Shown here one piece after another: positions 35,479 through 43,515 of a stretch of 64,000 bases of DNA. Position 1 is the first letter of the stretch. Every line of letters begins with the position of its first letter. The position numbers and the translations under genes were made by a program. Under the pieces are notes generated by a model that was given only the letters and a program-made list of their open reading frames with translations, was not told the DNA's origin and made no database searches. Origin of the DNA: Nonomuraea fuscirosea (GTDB taxonomy: Bacteria > Actinomycetota > Actinomycetes > Streptosporangiales > Streptosporangiaceae); NCBI RefSeq assembly GCF_003001935.1, contig NZ_PVNG01000033.1, forward strand, positions 33,764 to 97,763, read 5' to 3'.

Positions 35479-36291
35479 TCAGGCGGGTTCTCGGTGTGCT
35501 TCCAGTGGGCTGGTCCTGGCCAGCGCCACGGTGCCCGCGGCGGTGAGCAGGGCGGCCAGGACCGGCAGGATCCCGGTCGGCAGCGGCTCGCCCAGCAGCA
35601 GCGCGCCGAACGCCACTGCGGTCAAGGGGTCGGTGATCTGCAGGGAGGCGAAGGAGACGCCGAAGTGCCCGACGGCGTAGGCCCGCTGGAGCATGACCAG
35701 CGCCAGCAGGGCGGGGACCGGCAGCGCCAGCAGGTACCACCAGTTCCAGCCGCCGTCCACCAGCACGCGGACGAGCGTCGCGGTGGCGCCGTACAGGACG
35801 CCTGAGCTGGTCGCCAGCAGCGCCGCCCGGCCCGCGGGCGAGGCGGCCTTCGAGCCCGCCCACAGCAGCACCGCCGCGATGCCGGCCACGGCGAGCAGGG
35901 TGAGCACGCCGTTCGGGCTGAGGTGGGTCGGGCCGTCGGACTCCGGCACCAGCAGCACCAGGCCGATCAGCCCGATCGCCACCACGCCGGCCGCGGCCAG
36001 CTCGTTGCGCGCCGGCCGGCGGCCGTGCAGCGCGGCGGCCAGAGGCAGCGCGAACAGCAGGCTGGCCACGCCCATCGGCTGGACGACGGTCAGCGGTCCG
36101 AGCCCGAGCGCGACGATGTGCAGGCCGCCACCCGCCAGGATGGACGCGCCGCCCAGCAGCCAGCGCGGCCTCCTGAGCAGGGCGAGCAGTCCGGGCTTGG
36201 CGGTGCCGGCCGCCTCGAACTGCTGCAGCGCGGCCCCGAGCGCGAAGAACAGCGAACCGACCAGGGCTATTACCGCGGCCAGCACAGTCAT
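35479..36291 (-). CDS. DMT/EamA-like transporter
   Basis: 270 aa with about ten short hydrophobic segments in two repeats. The GLGPLTVVQPMGVASLLFAL and ITDPLTAVAFGALLLGEPL segments are typical of the drug/metabolite transporter superfamily. Substrate unknown. The ATG at 36291 is preferred over a GTG two codons earlier because GGAG lies five bases before the ATG and abuts the GTG. Confidence 0.82.
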   Translation of the reverse strand: MTVLAAVIALVGSLFFALGAALQQFEAAGTAKPGLLALLRRPRWLLGGASILAGGGLHIVALGLGPLTVVQPMGVASLLFALPLAAALHGRRPARNELAAAGVVAIGLIGLVLLVPESDGPTHLSPNGVLTLLAVAGIAAVLLWAGSKAASPAGRAALLATSSGVLYGATATLVRVLVDGGWNWWYLLALPVPALLALVMLQRAYAVGHFGVSFASLQITDPLTAVAFGALLLGEPLPTGILPVLAALLTAAGTVALARTSPLEAHREPA

Positions 36292-36327
36292 GCGCACTCC
36301 TTTCAGACGGATGGTTGCCAGGCAGGG

Positions 36328-36948
36328 TCAAACGGACGTGTCCGCAGGAAGGCGTTCCGGGGAAACCTGGATGGCGGCGCGTCGTTTCCGCACCCAGCGC
36401 ACGATCTCCACCACGGCGGTGACGGACAGCGCGATGCCGAGGCCGAGCAGCAGCCCCTTGATCGGGTCGTTCTCGAACGCCATCCCGCCGAAGAAGCCGA
36501 TCAGCCCGGAGTACACCGCCCACGAGCCGGCCGCGATCGCGTCGAAGAAGGTGAACGAGCGCAGTGGATGCCTCACCGCGCCCATGGTGAGCGTGGTGGC
36601 GGTGCGTCCGCCGGGGATGTACCTGGCCACGACCAGGACGAGCCCGCCCCGCTCCGCCAGGGCGCCGCGCGCCCAGATGAACGCCTTCTTGTCCCGCAGC
36701 CGGCCGGCCGACCTGTTGCCGATCAGGTACGAGATGTGGTCACCGGCGAACGCGCCGAGCGCCGCGACCACGATGACCAGGGCCAGGTTGGTCTCGCCGG
36801 TGGCGGCGAACACCCCGGCCGTGATCACCGACGTCTCGGCGGGCACGATGGGGAAGAACCCGTCGAGCAACGCCAGGGCGAACAGCGCGACGTACAACCA
36901 CGGTGACGACATCACCTGCTCGACCAGGTCGAGGATGGCGTGCGACAT
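36328..36948 (-). CDS. DedA-family membrane protein
   Basis: 206 aa. VTT/DedA domain: the re-entrant segment FFPIVPAETSVITAGVFAA, GDHISYLIG and ARYIPGGRTATTLTMG are conserved DedA motifs. Four or five membrane segments. DedA proteins are lipid scramblase/flippase-like and affect envelope homeostasis. ATG at 36948 with GGAG nine bases upstream; the upstream frame extension is not conserved. Divergent from the histidine kinase gene. Confidence 0.87.
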   Translation of the reverse strand: MSHAILDLVEQVMSSPWLYVALFALALLDGFFPIVPAETSVITAGVFAATGETNLALVIVVAALGAFAGDHISYLIGNRSAGRLRDKKAFIWARGALAERGGLVLVVARYIPGGRTATTLTMGAVRHPLRSFTFFDAIAAGSWAVYSGLIGFFGGMAFENDPIKGLLLGLGIALSVTAVVEIVRWVRKRRAAIQVSPERLPADTSV

Positions 36949-37339
36949 GAGTGTGTACTCCGATCGTTTAGGGCACCCACACAGCGTCTCGGTGCGGGCG
37001 GTCCGCGGACATCGGGGATGCCCCCGGTCGAACGCGGCCCTTTCCCTTACTCCGGTCAGGGCCGGTACCCCATGAAGGTAGAAACTCCGCAGGTCACGGC
37101 ACATCGGACGATCGGCACGCGACACCCCCTACTTTCGTCAGGGGCGGGCCCGCGACCTCCGGATGACACCACCGATCAAACCCGTTTCCGCAGGCGGAAA
37201 CAGGAGTGGAGGTAGGCGGTTTCCGGGTGGGGTTAGCCCTACCTCGGCAGTGGTCCGCACCCCACCCTGACTTTCGTCAGGGGTGGCACCCGACTTCCGG
37301 CGGCTCCGCGTACCCGGGCGCGCGGATAACGTCGGTTGC
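36949..37339. promoter_or_regulatory. Divergent regulatory region between dedA-like and histidine kinase genes
   Basis: No gene is seen in these 391 bp. They contain an 18-bp perfect inverted repeat, GTTTCCGC-AG-GCGGAAAC (37184-37201), and two copies of ACTTTCGTCAGGGG (37131 and 37270, 139 bp apart). The second copy is part of CCCTGACTTTCGTCAGGG, itself a 7-bp inverted repeat around TTTC. Confidence 0.6.
37127..37300 (+). repeat. Pair of ~35-bp imperfect direct repeats upstream of the histidine kinase
   Basis: Copy 1 runs from about 37127 to 37161 and copy 2 from about 37266 to 37300. Both read CCCT(G)ACTTTCGTCAGGGG, then a variable stretch, then CCCGMSYTCCGG. Paired sites at this spacing suggest cooperative binding by a response regulator. 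Confidence 0.55.
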
Positions 37340-38587
37340 GTGAAGCGTCCGCACGTCCCCCGCCGGCAGAACCGCAAGCAGGTGAGCTACGACCTGCTGC
37401 TCTTCGTCCTGCTCTGCGTCCTGGTGATCGCGATGGGGCCCGACCCCGTCTACCGCGACGCGGCGGCGTTCGCCCGGGTGACCGTGCCCCGGCTGGGGCT
37501 GGCGGCGGTGGCCGTCTACGTCGGCCGGCGCTATCCGCTGGCCGCGCTGGTGCTGCTGCTGCCGATGGGGCCGTGGCGGTTCACCGAGGGGTTCGCGACC
37601 GTGGACCTGAGCTGGCTGCTGCCCCGGCGCAACGTCAAGATCTTCCCGCTGCTGCCGTCGTCGATGGTGGTGATCTGGTACGCGTTCCTGACCGGGCGGC
37701 GCATGGTCCGGCTCTGGCCCGCCCTCGTGGCGTTCTGCCTCATCTCCCTGGTCGGCGTGGCCGTCGTGCTGACCCAGGGCGGCGACCTGGCGCTGTGGGT
37801 GTCCATGGTCACCGCGCTGACCGGCACCTACCTCGTCCCCTACCTGTTCGGCCTGCTGCGCCGCCGGCTGCTGCACCAGCGGCAGCAGGCCAGGCTGTCC
37901 GGCGAGGCCCAGGCCAGGCTGCGCGAGCGGGCCAGGATCGCGCGCGACATGCACGACTCACTCGGCCACGACCTGGCCCTCATCGCCGTCAGGGCCGCCG
38001 GCCTGGAGCTCGCCCCCGGCCTCGCGCCCGCCCAGGTCAAGGCCGCGGGCGAGCTGCGCGTCGCGGCGGCGGACGCCACGGAGCGGCTGCGCCAGATCAT
38101 CGGGCTGCTGCGTGACGACGCCGACGCCGCGCCGCTCGCGCCGGTGGGGGAGGACGTCTCCGAGCTGGTACGCCGCGCCGCGGACTCCGGCATGTCGATC
38201 ACCCTGCACGGGTCCACGGACCCGTCCGCGTCCGCCCTGGTCCATGCCGTCGTCCAGGAGGGGTTGACCAACGCCGCCAAGCACGCCCCGGGAGCCGCGG
38301 TCGAGGTCACGCTCTCCCCGCACCGGATCCGCGTCCGCAACGAGCCGCCGCGCTCCAGGCCCACGGCGCGCTCCGGCGGGCTGGGGCTGGCGGGGCTGCG
38401 CGAGCGCGTACGGCTGTCCGGCGGCACACTCACCGCCGGCCCGTACGGCGACGGCTTCGAACTGACCGTCACCCTTCCGCACGAGACCGTCACTCTCCCG
38501 CACGAGACCGCGACCCATCCGCACGAGACCGTGACCCTCCTGCATGAGCTCCCCCATGAGAGGGAGGAGGATCCCCACCGGTCGTGA
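37340..38587 (+). CDS. Orphan NarL/DesK-type sensor histidine kinase
   Basis: 415 aa. Five or six N-terminal membrane segments (residues ~15-175), then a HisKA_3 dimerisation helix with phospho-acceptor His in ARDMHDSLGHDLAL near residue 206. The HATPase_c domain has VQEGLTNAAKHAPG and GGLGLAGLRERV. The C-terminus carries a 7-residue repeat (PHETVTL-like, three to four copies). The partner response regulator, usually the next gene, is absent; a membrane protein follows. GTG at 37340 is the likely start; GTG at 37382 is an alternative. Confidence 0.85.
   Translation: MKRPHVPRRQNRKQVSYDLLLFVLLCVLVIAMGPDPVYRDAAAFARVTVPRLGLAAVAVYVGRRYPLAALVLLLPMGPWRFTEGFATVDLSWLLPRRNVKIFPLLPSSMVVIWYAFLTGRRMVRLWPALVAFCLISLVGVAVVLTQGGDLALWVSMVTALTGTYLVPYLFGLLRRRLLHQRQQARLSGEAQARLRERARIARDMHDSLGHDLALIAVRAAGLELAPGLAPAQVKAAGELRVAAADATERLRQIIGLLRDDADAAPLAPVGEDVSELVRRAADSGMSITLHGSTDPSASALVHAVVQEGLTNAAKHAPGAAVEVTLSPHRIRVRNEPPRSRPTARSGGLGLAGLRERVRLSGGTLTAGPYGDGFELTVTLPHETVTLPHETATHPHETVTLLHELPHEREEDPHRS
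38470..38560 (+). repeat. 21-bp tandem repeat at the 3' end of the histidine kinase gene
   Basis: CCGCACGAGACCG recurs at 38477, 38498 and 38519 (period 21 bp, in frame), with a degenerate fourth copy near 38540. It adds a PHETVTL-type repeat after the last conserved strand of the ATPase domain. Confidence 0.85.
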
Positions 38588-38621
38588 GGGAACCGGCCGC
38601 CGTTCACACGAGGCTCGGAGC

Positions 38622-39587
38622 ATGAACACACACGGACCGGGCATCGGCCGCCTCACCGCCGCCATCGTGGCGGTCGCCGCCATGCTGCCCTACCTCACGC
38701 TCAAGATCCTCTGGCTGACCGGCAGCAGCATCGGCCTGAGCGAGCCGGGCCTGATGAACGACCCGGCCATGGTCGGGATGAACGCGATGACCTTCGGCAT
38801 GGACGTCGTGGCCCTGCTGCTGGCGCTGTCGTTCACGATGCGCTGGGGCCTGCGGCTGCCCGCCTGGCTGGTGCTGCTGCCGCTCTGGGTGGGCATCGGC
38901 CTGCTGTCGGTGGTGGCCGTGGCCGCGCCCGTCATCGCGGTCATCTCCGGCCTGCAGGTCTTCGGGGGCGGGCCCATCGCGCCGTGGATCTACATGATGG
39001 TCTACGGCGGGTTCGTGGGGCAGGCCGTCGGCCTCATGATCGCCTTCGTGCTCTACTCGCGCGACCGCTGGCCCGGCGTCTTCACCACGGCCGTGAACCA
39101 GCCTTTCCCCAGCCCGACCCGGCCGCTGCAGGAGGTTCTCGCCTGGGGCGCGCTGCCGGTGGCCGTGGCGATCGGCGCGGCGAAGCTCGCGGAGGCGTTC
39201 GGCGCGGACGCGGCGGTGCTCGTCCAGGAAGGGCTGAAGGGGCTGCTCGCCATCGCCGGAGCCGTCGCGCTCGTGGCGGTCGTACGGCGGCGCGGCGGCG
39301 GCCCGTTCTGGCGGCCGCTCGTGCTCGTCTGGCTCGGCTCGGGCACGCTGTTCGGCTGGGGCCTCTACCTGATGATCGTCAAGTCCGTCGGCGGGCCGCT
39401 CTCGGCGGGCGGCGCGGGCGGCCTGGTGGACCTGTTCGGCATGCTGACCGGGCTGGTCATGGGGATGTGCGGGGCGTTCCTGCTGGTGGAACGGTCAGGC
39501 GTGCGAGACGTGCAGCCGGTGCAGCAGCCGCTTGAACGCCAGCACGGAGAACGTGATCGCAGCACCGCTGATCACGGCCACCGCTGA
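38622..39587 (+). CDS. Polytopic membrane protein of unknown function
   Basis: 321 aa with about eight hydrophobic segments (for example LTAAIVAVAAMLPYLTLKIL at the start and LLALSFTMRWGLRLPAWLVL). I do not recognise a family. ATG at 38622 is chosen after a GAGG-containing leader; the frame is open 26 codons further upstream. It follows the orphan histidine kinase gene by 34 bp and may be co-transcribed with it. The last 31 codons overlap the convergent gene at 39495. Confidence 0.6.
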   Translation: MNTHGPGIGRLTAAIVAVAAMLPYLTLKILWLTGSSIGLSEPGLMNDPAMVGMNAMTFGMDVVALLLALSFTMRWGLRLPAWLVLLPLWVGIGLLSVVAVAAPVIAVISGLQVFGGGPIAPWIYMMVYGGFVGQAVGLMIAFVLYSRDRWPGVFTTAVNQPFPSPTRPLQEVLAWGALPVAVAIGAAKLAEAFGADAAVLVQEGLKGLLAIAGAVALVAVVRRRGGGPFWRPLVLVWLGSGTLFGWGLYLMIVKSVGGPLSAGGAGGLVDLFGMLTGLVMGMCGAFLLVERSGVRDVQPVQQPLERQHGERDRSTADHGHR

Positions 39588-40136
39588 CGTACGCATGATC
39601 ATGAAGCCGGCCAGCGAGCCGCCCAGCGACTCGTAGACCGCGAGGAAGATGCTCAGCGTCGAGTTCATCAGCAGCACGAACGCCCACAGCAGCGTGATCC
39701 TGGCGAAGAACCTGCGTACCCGCTCGTGCTTGAGCACCGCCGACGGCAGATGGATGTAGTCGAGCGTCAGCTTCTGCACCAGCGGCCGGTTCAGCCGCAC
39801 GGAGGCGAGGAAGGCCATGCTGATGCAGATCGTGCCCATCTCGGGCTGGATGAAGAACCACATCCAGGTGCCGGTCCAGAACGCCACGACCGCCCTGATG
39901 GTGATCGCGAACGCGGCCAGGTACATCGTGGCGGGCACCTTGATCCGCCTGACCAGCCGCCAGGCCACCCCGAGGTAGACCCAGGCGACGGTCAGGGCGA
40001 GGGCCCACTTGAAGCCGAGGACGACCATGGCGAGGTAGAACACGGCGAGGGGGGCCACCACGCCCTCCAGCAGCCGGGGAGCGGCCTGCCGGGCGAGCGC
40101 GGTGAGGCGTGGAAGAGTGACCTGTGGATGGTTCAA
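39495..40136 (-). CDS. VC0807-like membrane protein
   Basis: 213 aa, five or six hydrophobic segments, with LLEGVVAPLAVFYLAMVVLG near the N-terminus and conserved Arg-rich cytosolic loops (YLGVAWRLVRRIKVPATMY). The overall pattern resembles the VC0807 family of unknown function; confidence in the family name is moderate. Its 3' end overlaps the convergent upstream gene by 93 bp. Confidence 0.6.
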   Translation of the reverse strand: MNHPQVTLPRLTALARQAAPRLLEGVVAPLAVFYLAMVVLGFKWALALTVAWVYLGVAWRLVRRIKVPATMYLAAFAITIRAVVAFWTGTWMWFFIQPEMGTICISMAFLASVRLNRPLVQKLTLDYIHLPSAVLKHERVRRFFARITLLWAFVLLMNSTLSIFLAVYESLGGSLAGFMIMRTSAVAVISGAAITFSVLAFKRLLHRLHVSHA

Positions 40137-40349
40137 GGTTGCTCCGCAGATAGGCCGACGATCGACGTCTACCCGGGCTTCGGGGGACCAGGCTTTCCAG
40201 ATGGATGGCTGGATGTCACCGAGGCGTCATCGCCGTTGTCCCGGGAAGCACGCCGGTGGCCTACCGTACCCGAGGCGAGAAGGTGGGACTGCCTCTTTTG
40301 ACTCGTTCCATCTGTCTCCACGAAAACAGATACGCCTTGAATGCGTCTT

Positions 40350-41048
40350 TCATCCGAGTGACGTGGTGGCCAGTTTCGCGCCGAATCCCAGGAAGACGAC
40401 GCCCACGCCGGAGGTCAGCCCGGCGCTCAGCCGGCTGTGACGGCGGAACTGCCGGGCCAGGTACGTGCCGCCGAAGATGAGCGCCGTCAGGTAGAGGAAG
40501 CTGAAGATCTGGATGACCGCGCCCAGGATGAGGAACGACAGCGCCGGGTTGCCGTAGGCCGGGTCCACGAACTGGACGAAGAACGAGACGAAGAACAGGA
40601 TCGCCTTCGGGTTCAGCAGACTGATCGTCAGCGCCTTACGGAACGGCCGTGCCCTGAGCTCCTCCTCGGTCACCGCGGCCTGAGCCTGGTCGGCCGTCGC
40701 CGCCTGCGCCCCCGCCTTCGCCTCCGTCCCCGCGGCCGGTAGTGCCCGCCAGGCGCTCCAGGCCCCCCGGATCATCTGGAACCCGATCCAGGCCAGGTAC
40801 GCCGCGCCCGCGTACTTGACGATCGCGAACAACGGCGGATTGGCCCGCAGGAGGGACGCGGCCCCGGCGGCGGACAGGACCATCAGCACGGTGTCCCCGA
40901 CGAACACGCCCGCCGCCGCACGGTATCCCTGACGGACGCCGCGCCGGGCGGCGAGGGACAGGACGTACAGGGAGTTCGGGCCGGGCAGCAGGATGATCAG
41001 AAAAGCGCCGACCACGTAGGCCCAGAAATCCATGATGCCGAAGAACAT
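40350..41048 (-). CDS. LysE-family amino-acid exporter (LeuE-like)
   Basis: 232 aa. LysE signature LLPGPNSLYVLSLAARRGVR near residues 20-40, then GVFVGDTVLMVLSAAGAAS, and FRKALTISLLNPKAILFFVS in the centre. Six membrane segments with an Ala/Glu-rich cytosolic loop (about residues 105-135). The closest named group is leucine efflux proteins. No neighbouring regulator. The 213 bp between this gene and the preceding one (40137-40349) show nothing recognisable. Confidence 0.83.
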   Translation of the reverse strand: MFFGIMDFWAYVVGAFLIILLPGPNSLYVLSLAARRGVRQGYRAAAGVFVGDTVLMVLSAAGAASLLRANPPLFAIVKYAGAAYLAWIGFQMIRGAWSAWRALPAAGTEAKAGAQAATADQAQAAVTEEELRARPFRKALTISLLNPKAILFFVSFFVQFVDPAYGNPALSFLILGAVIQIFSFLYLTALIFGGTYLARQFRRHSRLSAGLTSGVGVVFLGFGAKLATTSLG

Positions 41049-41158
41049 GCCGCTTGCTCCCGCAGAAGAACTGGTGACAAATCACGGTAGCGCGTGAGGA
41101 GCGATGACTTTCCTGCCGCCCACCGGTCAACATGGGCACACAGGGAAAGGAGCACGCA

Positions 41159-42025
41159 ATGGATCTCGGAATGGGCCTCCCCGTCACCGGCGGCGACGTC
41201 GACCCTGAGCACATCGCCCGCGTGGCGCAGACGGCCGAGCAGGCGGGCCTCGGCGCGGTATGGACCTTCGAACGGCTGCTGCGCCCCGCCCAGGCACGCA
41301 TGCTCGGCATGGACCAGCCGGTGCCGCTGCCCGACTCCTACGGCAGCGTCCTCGATCCGCTGGAGACGCTGGCGTACGTGGCGGCCAGGACCAGCACGAT
41401 CCGCCTCGGCACGAGCGTCGTCGACGCGCTGTTCCACAACCCCGTCGTGCTGGCCAAGCGGCTGGCCACCCTCGACCGGCTCAGCGGCGGCCGGGCCATG
41501 ATCGGGCTCGGGCAGGGCTGGATGGAGCAGGAGTTCGAGGCGGCCGGGGTACCCGTGAAGCGGCGCGGGGCCGGCTTCGCGGAGCACGTCCAGGCCATGC
41601 AGGCGTGCTGGGGCCCTGACCCGGTGAGCTTCTCCGGCCGCTTCTACTCGATCCCGGAGGCCGACATCGGCCCGAAGCCCTCGCCGTCCGGCCTCACCCT
41701 GCTGGCCGGCGTCGGGGCGCCGGCGGCGATCGAGCGCGCGGCGGCGCTCGGGATGGGGATCGTGGTGGTGGTGTTCGACTGGGACCAGGCCAGGCAGGCC
41801 GTGGAGGCGTACGGCAAGGGTCCGGGCCCGCTGGTCTTCCAGGTCAACGGCCCTGTCACGGACCGTCCCCTGACCGACCGCGCCCCGCTGACCGGCTCAC
41901 CGGAGCAGGTGGCCGGGGACCTGGTACAGGCCCGGGAGTTGGGCGCCGACCACGTGCTCTGGCACCCGATGGAGACGGGCGCGGACGAACTGGTCGAACG
42001 CCTCGCGGAGGTCCTTACTTCGTGA
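41159..42025 (+). CDS. LLM-class (F420-dependent) oxidoreductase
   Basis: 288 aa luciferase-like TIM barrel. MDLGMGLPVTGGDVDPEHIA start, TSTIRLGTSVVDALFHNPVV, LDRLSGGRAMIGLGQGWMEQEF and the C-terminal GSPEQVAGDLVQARELGADH are typical of actinobacterial F420-binding members. The substrate is unknown. ATG at 41159 with AAAGGAG upstream. It ends in an 11-bp overlap with the convergent small gene at 42015. Confidence 0.84.
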   Translation: MDLGMGLPVTGGDVDPEHIARVAQTAEQAGLGAVWTFERLLRPAQARMLGMDQPVPLPDSYGSVLDPLETLAYVAARTSTIRLGTSVVDALFHNPVVLAKRLATLDRLSGGRAMIGLGQGWMEQEFEAAGVPVKRRGAGFAEHVQAMQACWGPDPVSFSGRFYSIPEADIGPKPSPSGLTLLAGVGAPAAIERAAALGMGIVVVVFDWDQARQAVEAYGKGPGPLVFQVNGPVTDRPLTDRAPLTGSPEQVAGDLVQARELGADHVLWHPMETGADELVERLAEVLTS

Positions 42026-42368
42026 CGTCGGGGGAGGGAGTGCCGTCTGGCGCCTCCTCCTCGAAGACCTCTTCGAGCGTGATGGCGTGGACGGTACGCG
42101 TGAGCCAGTCTTCGAGGAGGGCGAGGTCGGTGGTTTTCATGATCTTGTCACGGACGGGCTCATCGATGGGGATGCGCCGCTTCTCAAGGGCTCTCAGCAC
42201 GAATCCCGCATAGCCCCTCGCGTAGCCTTCTGCATAAGTCTTCTCGTAATCCTCCGGAAAATATCTCGTGTAGCTCCTCGCATAGCCTCTTGCGAAGGCG
42301 CTGGCGACAACATCGGCGAGGTACACCTGTCCGGACTCAGATCTGAAGAGGAAGGCGCCTGGGTGCAC
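42015..42368 (-). CDS. Solitary C-terminal module of Rpn-like nuclease
   Basis: 117 aa from a GTG at 42368 preceded by GGAGG with 6-base spacing. It repeats the tail of the intact paralogue just upstream: FLFRSESGQVYLADV matches YRFRSESAQEYIAEV, RRIPIDEPVRDKIMKTTDLA matches RGIPTDQAFRDKIMETTDIA, and LLEDWLTRTVHAITLEEVFE matches LLEDWIDRALDVTTAEDIFE. In place of the KGEAKGEAK linker it has a Tyr/Ala/Gly repeat (ARGYARSYTRYF, YAEGYARGYAGF). The frame is open further upstream (to 42581) but without similarity. Role unknown; perhaps a regulator or oligomer partner of the nuclease. Confidence 0.62.
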   Translation of the reverse strand: MHPGAFLFRSESGQVYLADVVASAFARGYARSYTRYFPEDYEKTYAEGYARGYAGFVLRALEKRRIPIDEPVRDKIMKTTDLALLEDWLTRTVHAITLEEVFEEEAPDGTPSPDVTK

Positions 42369-42486
42369 GAAGTTCCTCCGGGTCCGTCTTGTGCGTTGCT
42401 GCCTGATGGGGCCTGGATCAATGGGAGGGGGCGTGGTGGGGGCCTGGTGGCAGGCACGGTTGGGGCGTTGATCCAGGCCGGTGGTG

Positions 42487-43365
42487 CTACTCGAAGATGT
42501 CTTCGGCGGTGGTGACGTCGAGGGCCCGATCGATCCAGTCTTCGAGCAGGGCGATGTCGGTGGTTTCCATAATTTTGTCACGGAACGCCTGGTCCGTTGG
42601 GATGCCCCGCTTGTCGAGGATCCTCAGTATGGATTTCGCCTCGCCCTTTGCCTCCCCCTTGGCCTCGACTTCGGCGATGTACTCTTGTGCGGACTCTGAC
42701 CTGAATCGGTAGGCGCTTGCTTGCACGAGGTCCCTCCAGATCTGTGTGGCTTTGGTCTTTCCTAGGCCTATTTCGGTTTGTAGGGCGAGCTCTCCGGCTG
42801 TTTCCGGGTCGATCTTGTGCAGGGCGTGGTCCAGGGCCTTCAGTATGTCGTTCACCTCCGGCGACTCTACGTGGCAGAAGGCTGAGAACATGGTCAGAAC
42901 CACGTTCTCGGTCGCCTCCTCCGGGTCGGTGATCGCCTTGACGTTGTCGGGACCGAACACGATCGGGCTGACGACCAGGGAAGGGTGGTCCACGAGTCCG
43001 ATGGGGTGTGCCTTACGAGCCCAGGTCGCCGTTCCGGTGTCCGCGCAGGTCACCATGAGTGTCACTGGACACTTGTACTTGCTGTGCGCGTAGCTGATGT
43101 AGTGGGCCCAGGAGGATACCTTTTGCTCACTTTCGCGGAGCTGTGCCTCGGTGATGATGATGTGCCTTTCCTCCTGTTCGAGGAGGAACATCACCACCGT
43201 GTCGGCTTTCCGGTCGATGGGGAGAATTTCCGTCATGTCCGTATCTATGACGGCGATCTCCTGCGGAACGGGCAATTTAATATCGATCATCTCGAATGCG
43301 CGAGTGTATAGCTCCGGATTGTCGCGAAATATGCGGTGGAGCCCTTCGTGTTGTGCGGTTGGCAT
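42487..43365 (-). CDS. Rpn-like PD-(D/E)XK nuclease family protein
   Basis: 292 aa, intact. N-terminal MPTAQHEGLHRIFRDNPELY, then DTDMTEILPIDRKADTVVMF (active-site Asp) and HIIITEAQLRES (E-x-Q, the form seen in Rpn/YhgA-like proteins). The body ends in a charged linker (EAKGEAKGEAK) and a helical tail (ILRILDKRGIP, LLEDWIDRALDVTTAEDIF) resembling DUF4351. Rpn proteins are DNA endonucleases linked to recombination and, in some cases, phage defence. Codon usage is less GC-rich than in neighbouring genes, suggesting separate history. A decayed paralogue lies at 16975-17695. Confidence 0.75.
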   Translation of the reverse strand: MPTAQHEGLHRIFRDNPELYTRAFEMIDIKLPVPQEIAVIDTDMTEILPIDRKADTVVMFLLEQEERHIIITEAQLRESEQKVSSWAHYISYAHSKYKCPVTLMVTCADTGTATWARKAHPIGLVDHPSLVVSPIVFGPDNVKAITDPEEATENVVLTMFSAFCHVESPEVNDILKALDHALHKIDPETAGELALQTEIGLGKTKATQIWRDLVQASAYRFRSESAQEYIAEVEAKGEAKGEAKSILRILDKRGIPTDQAFRDKIMETTDIALLEDWIDRALDVTTAEDIFE

Positions 43366-43515
43366 GCGGGGACGTTATCGCGATTCGGCGCGCCCTTTTG
43401 ACGAATTCTTGTCGTTCTCATGTTCGTCCGCAGGGTCAAGTGGAAGGATTATTCAACCGGGTGTAAGAAAAAGTCGCGTGCCAGGTGGTGGAGGTGGCAC
43501 GGCAGAATGTGACAT

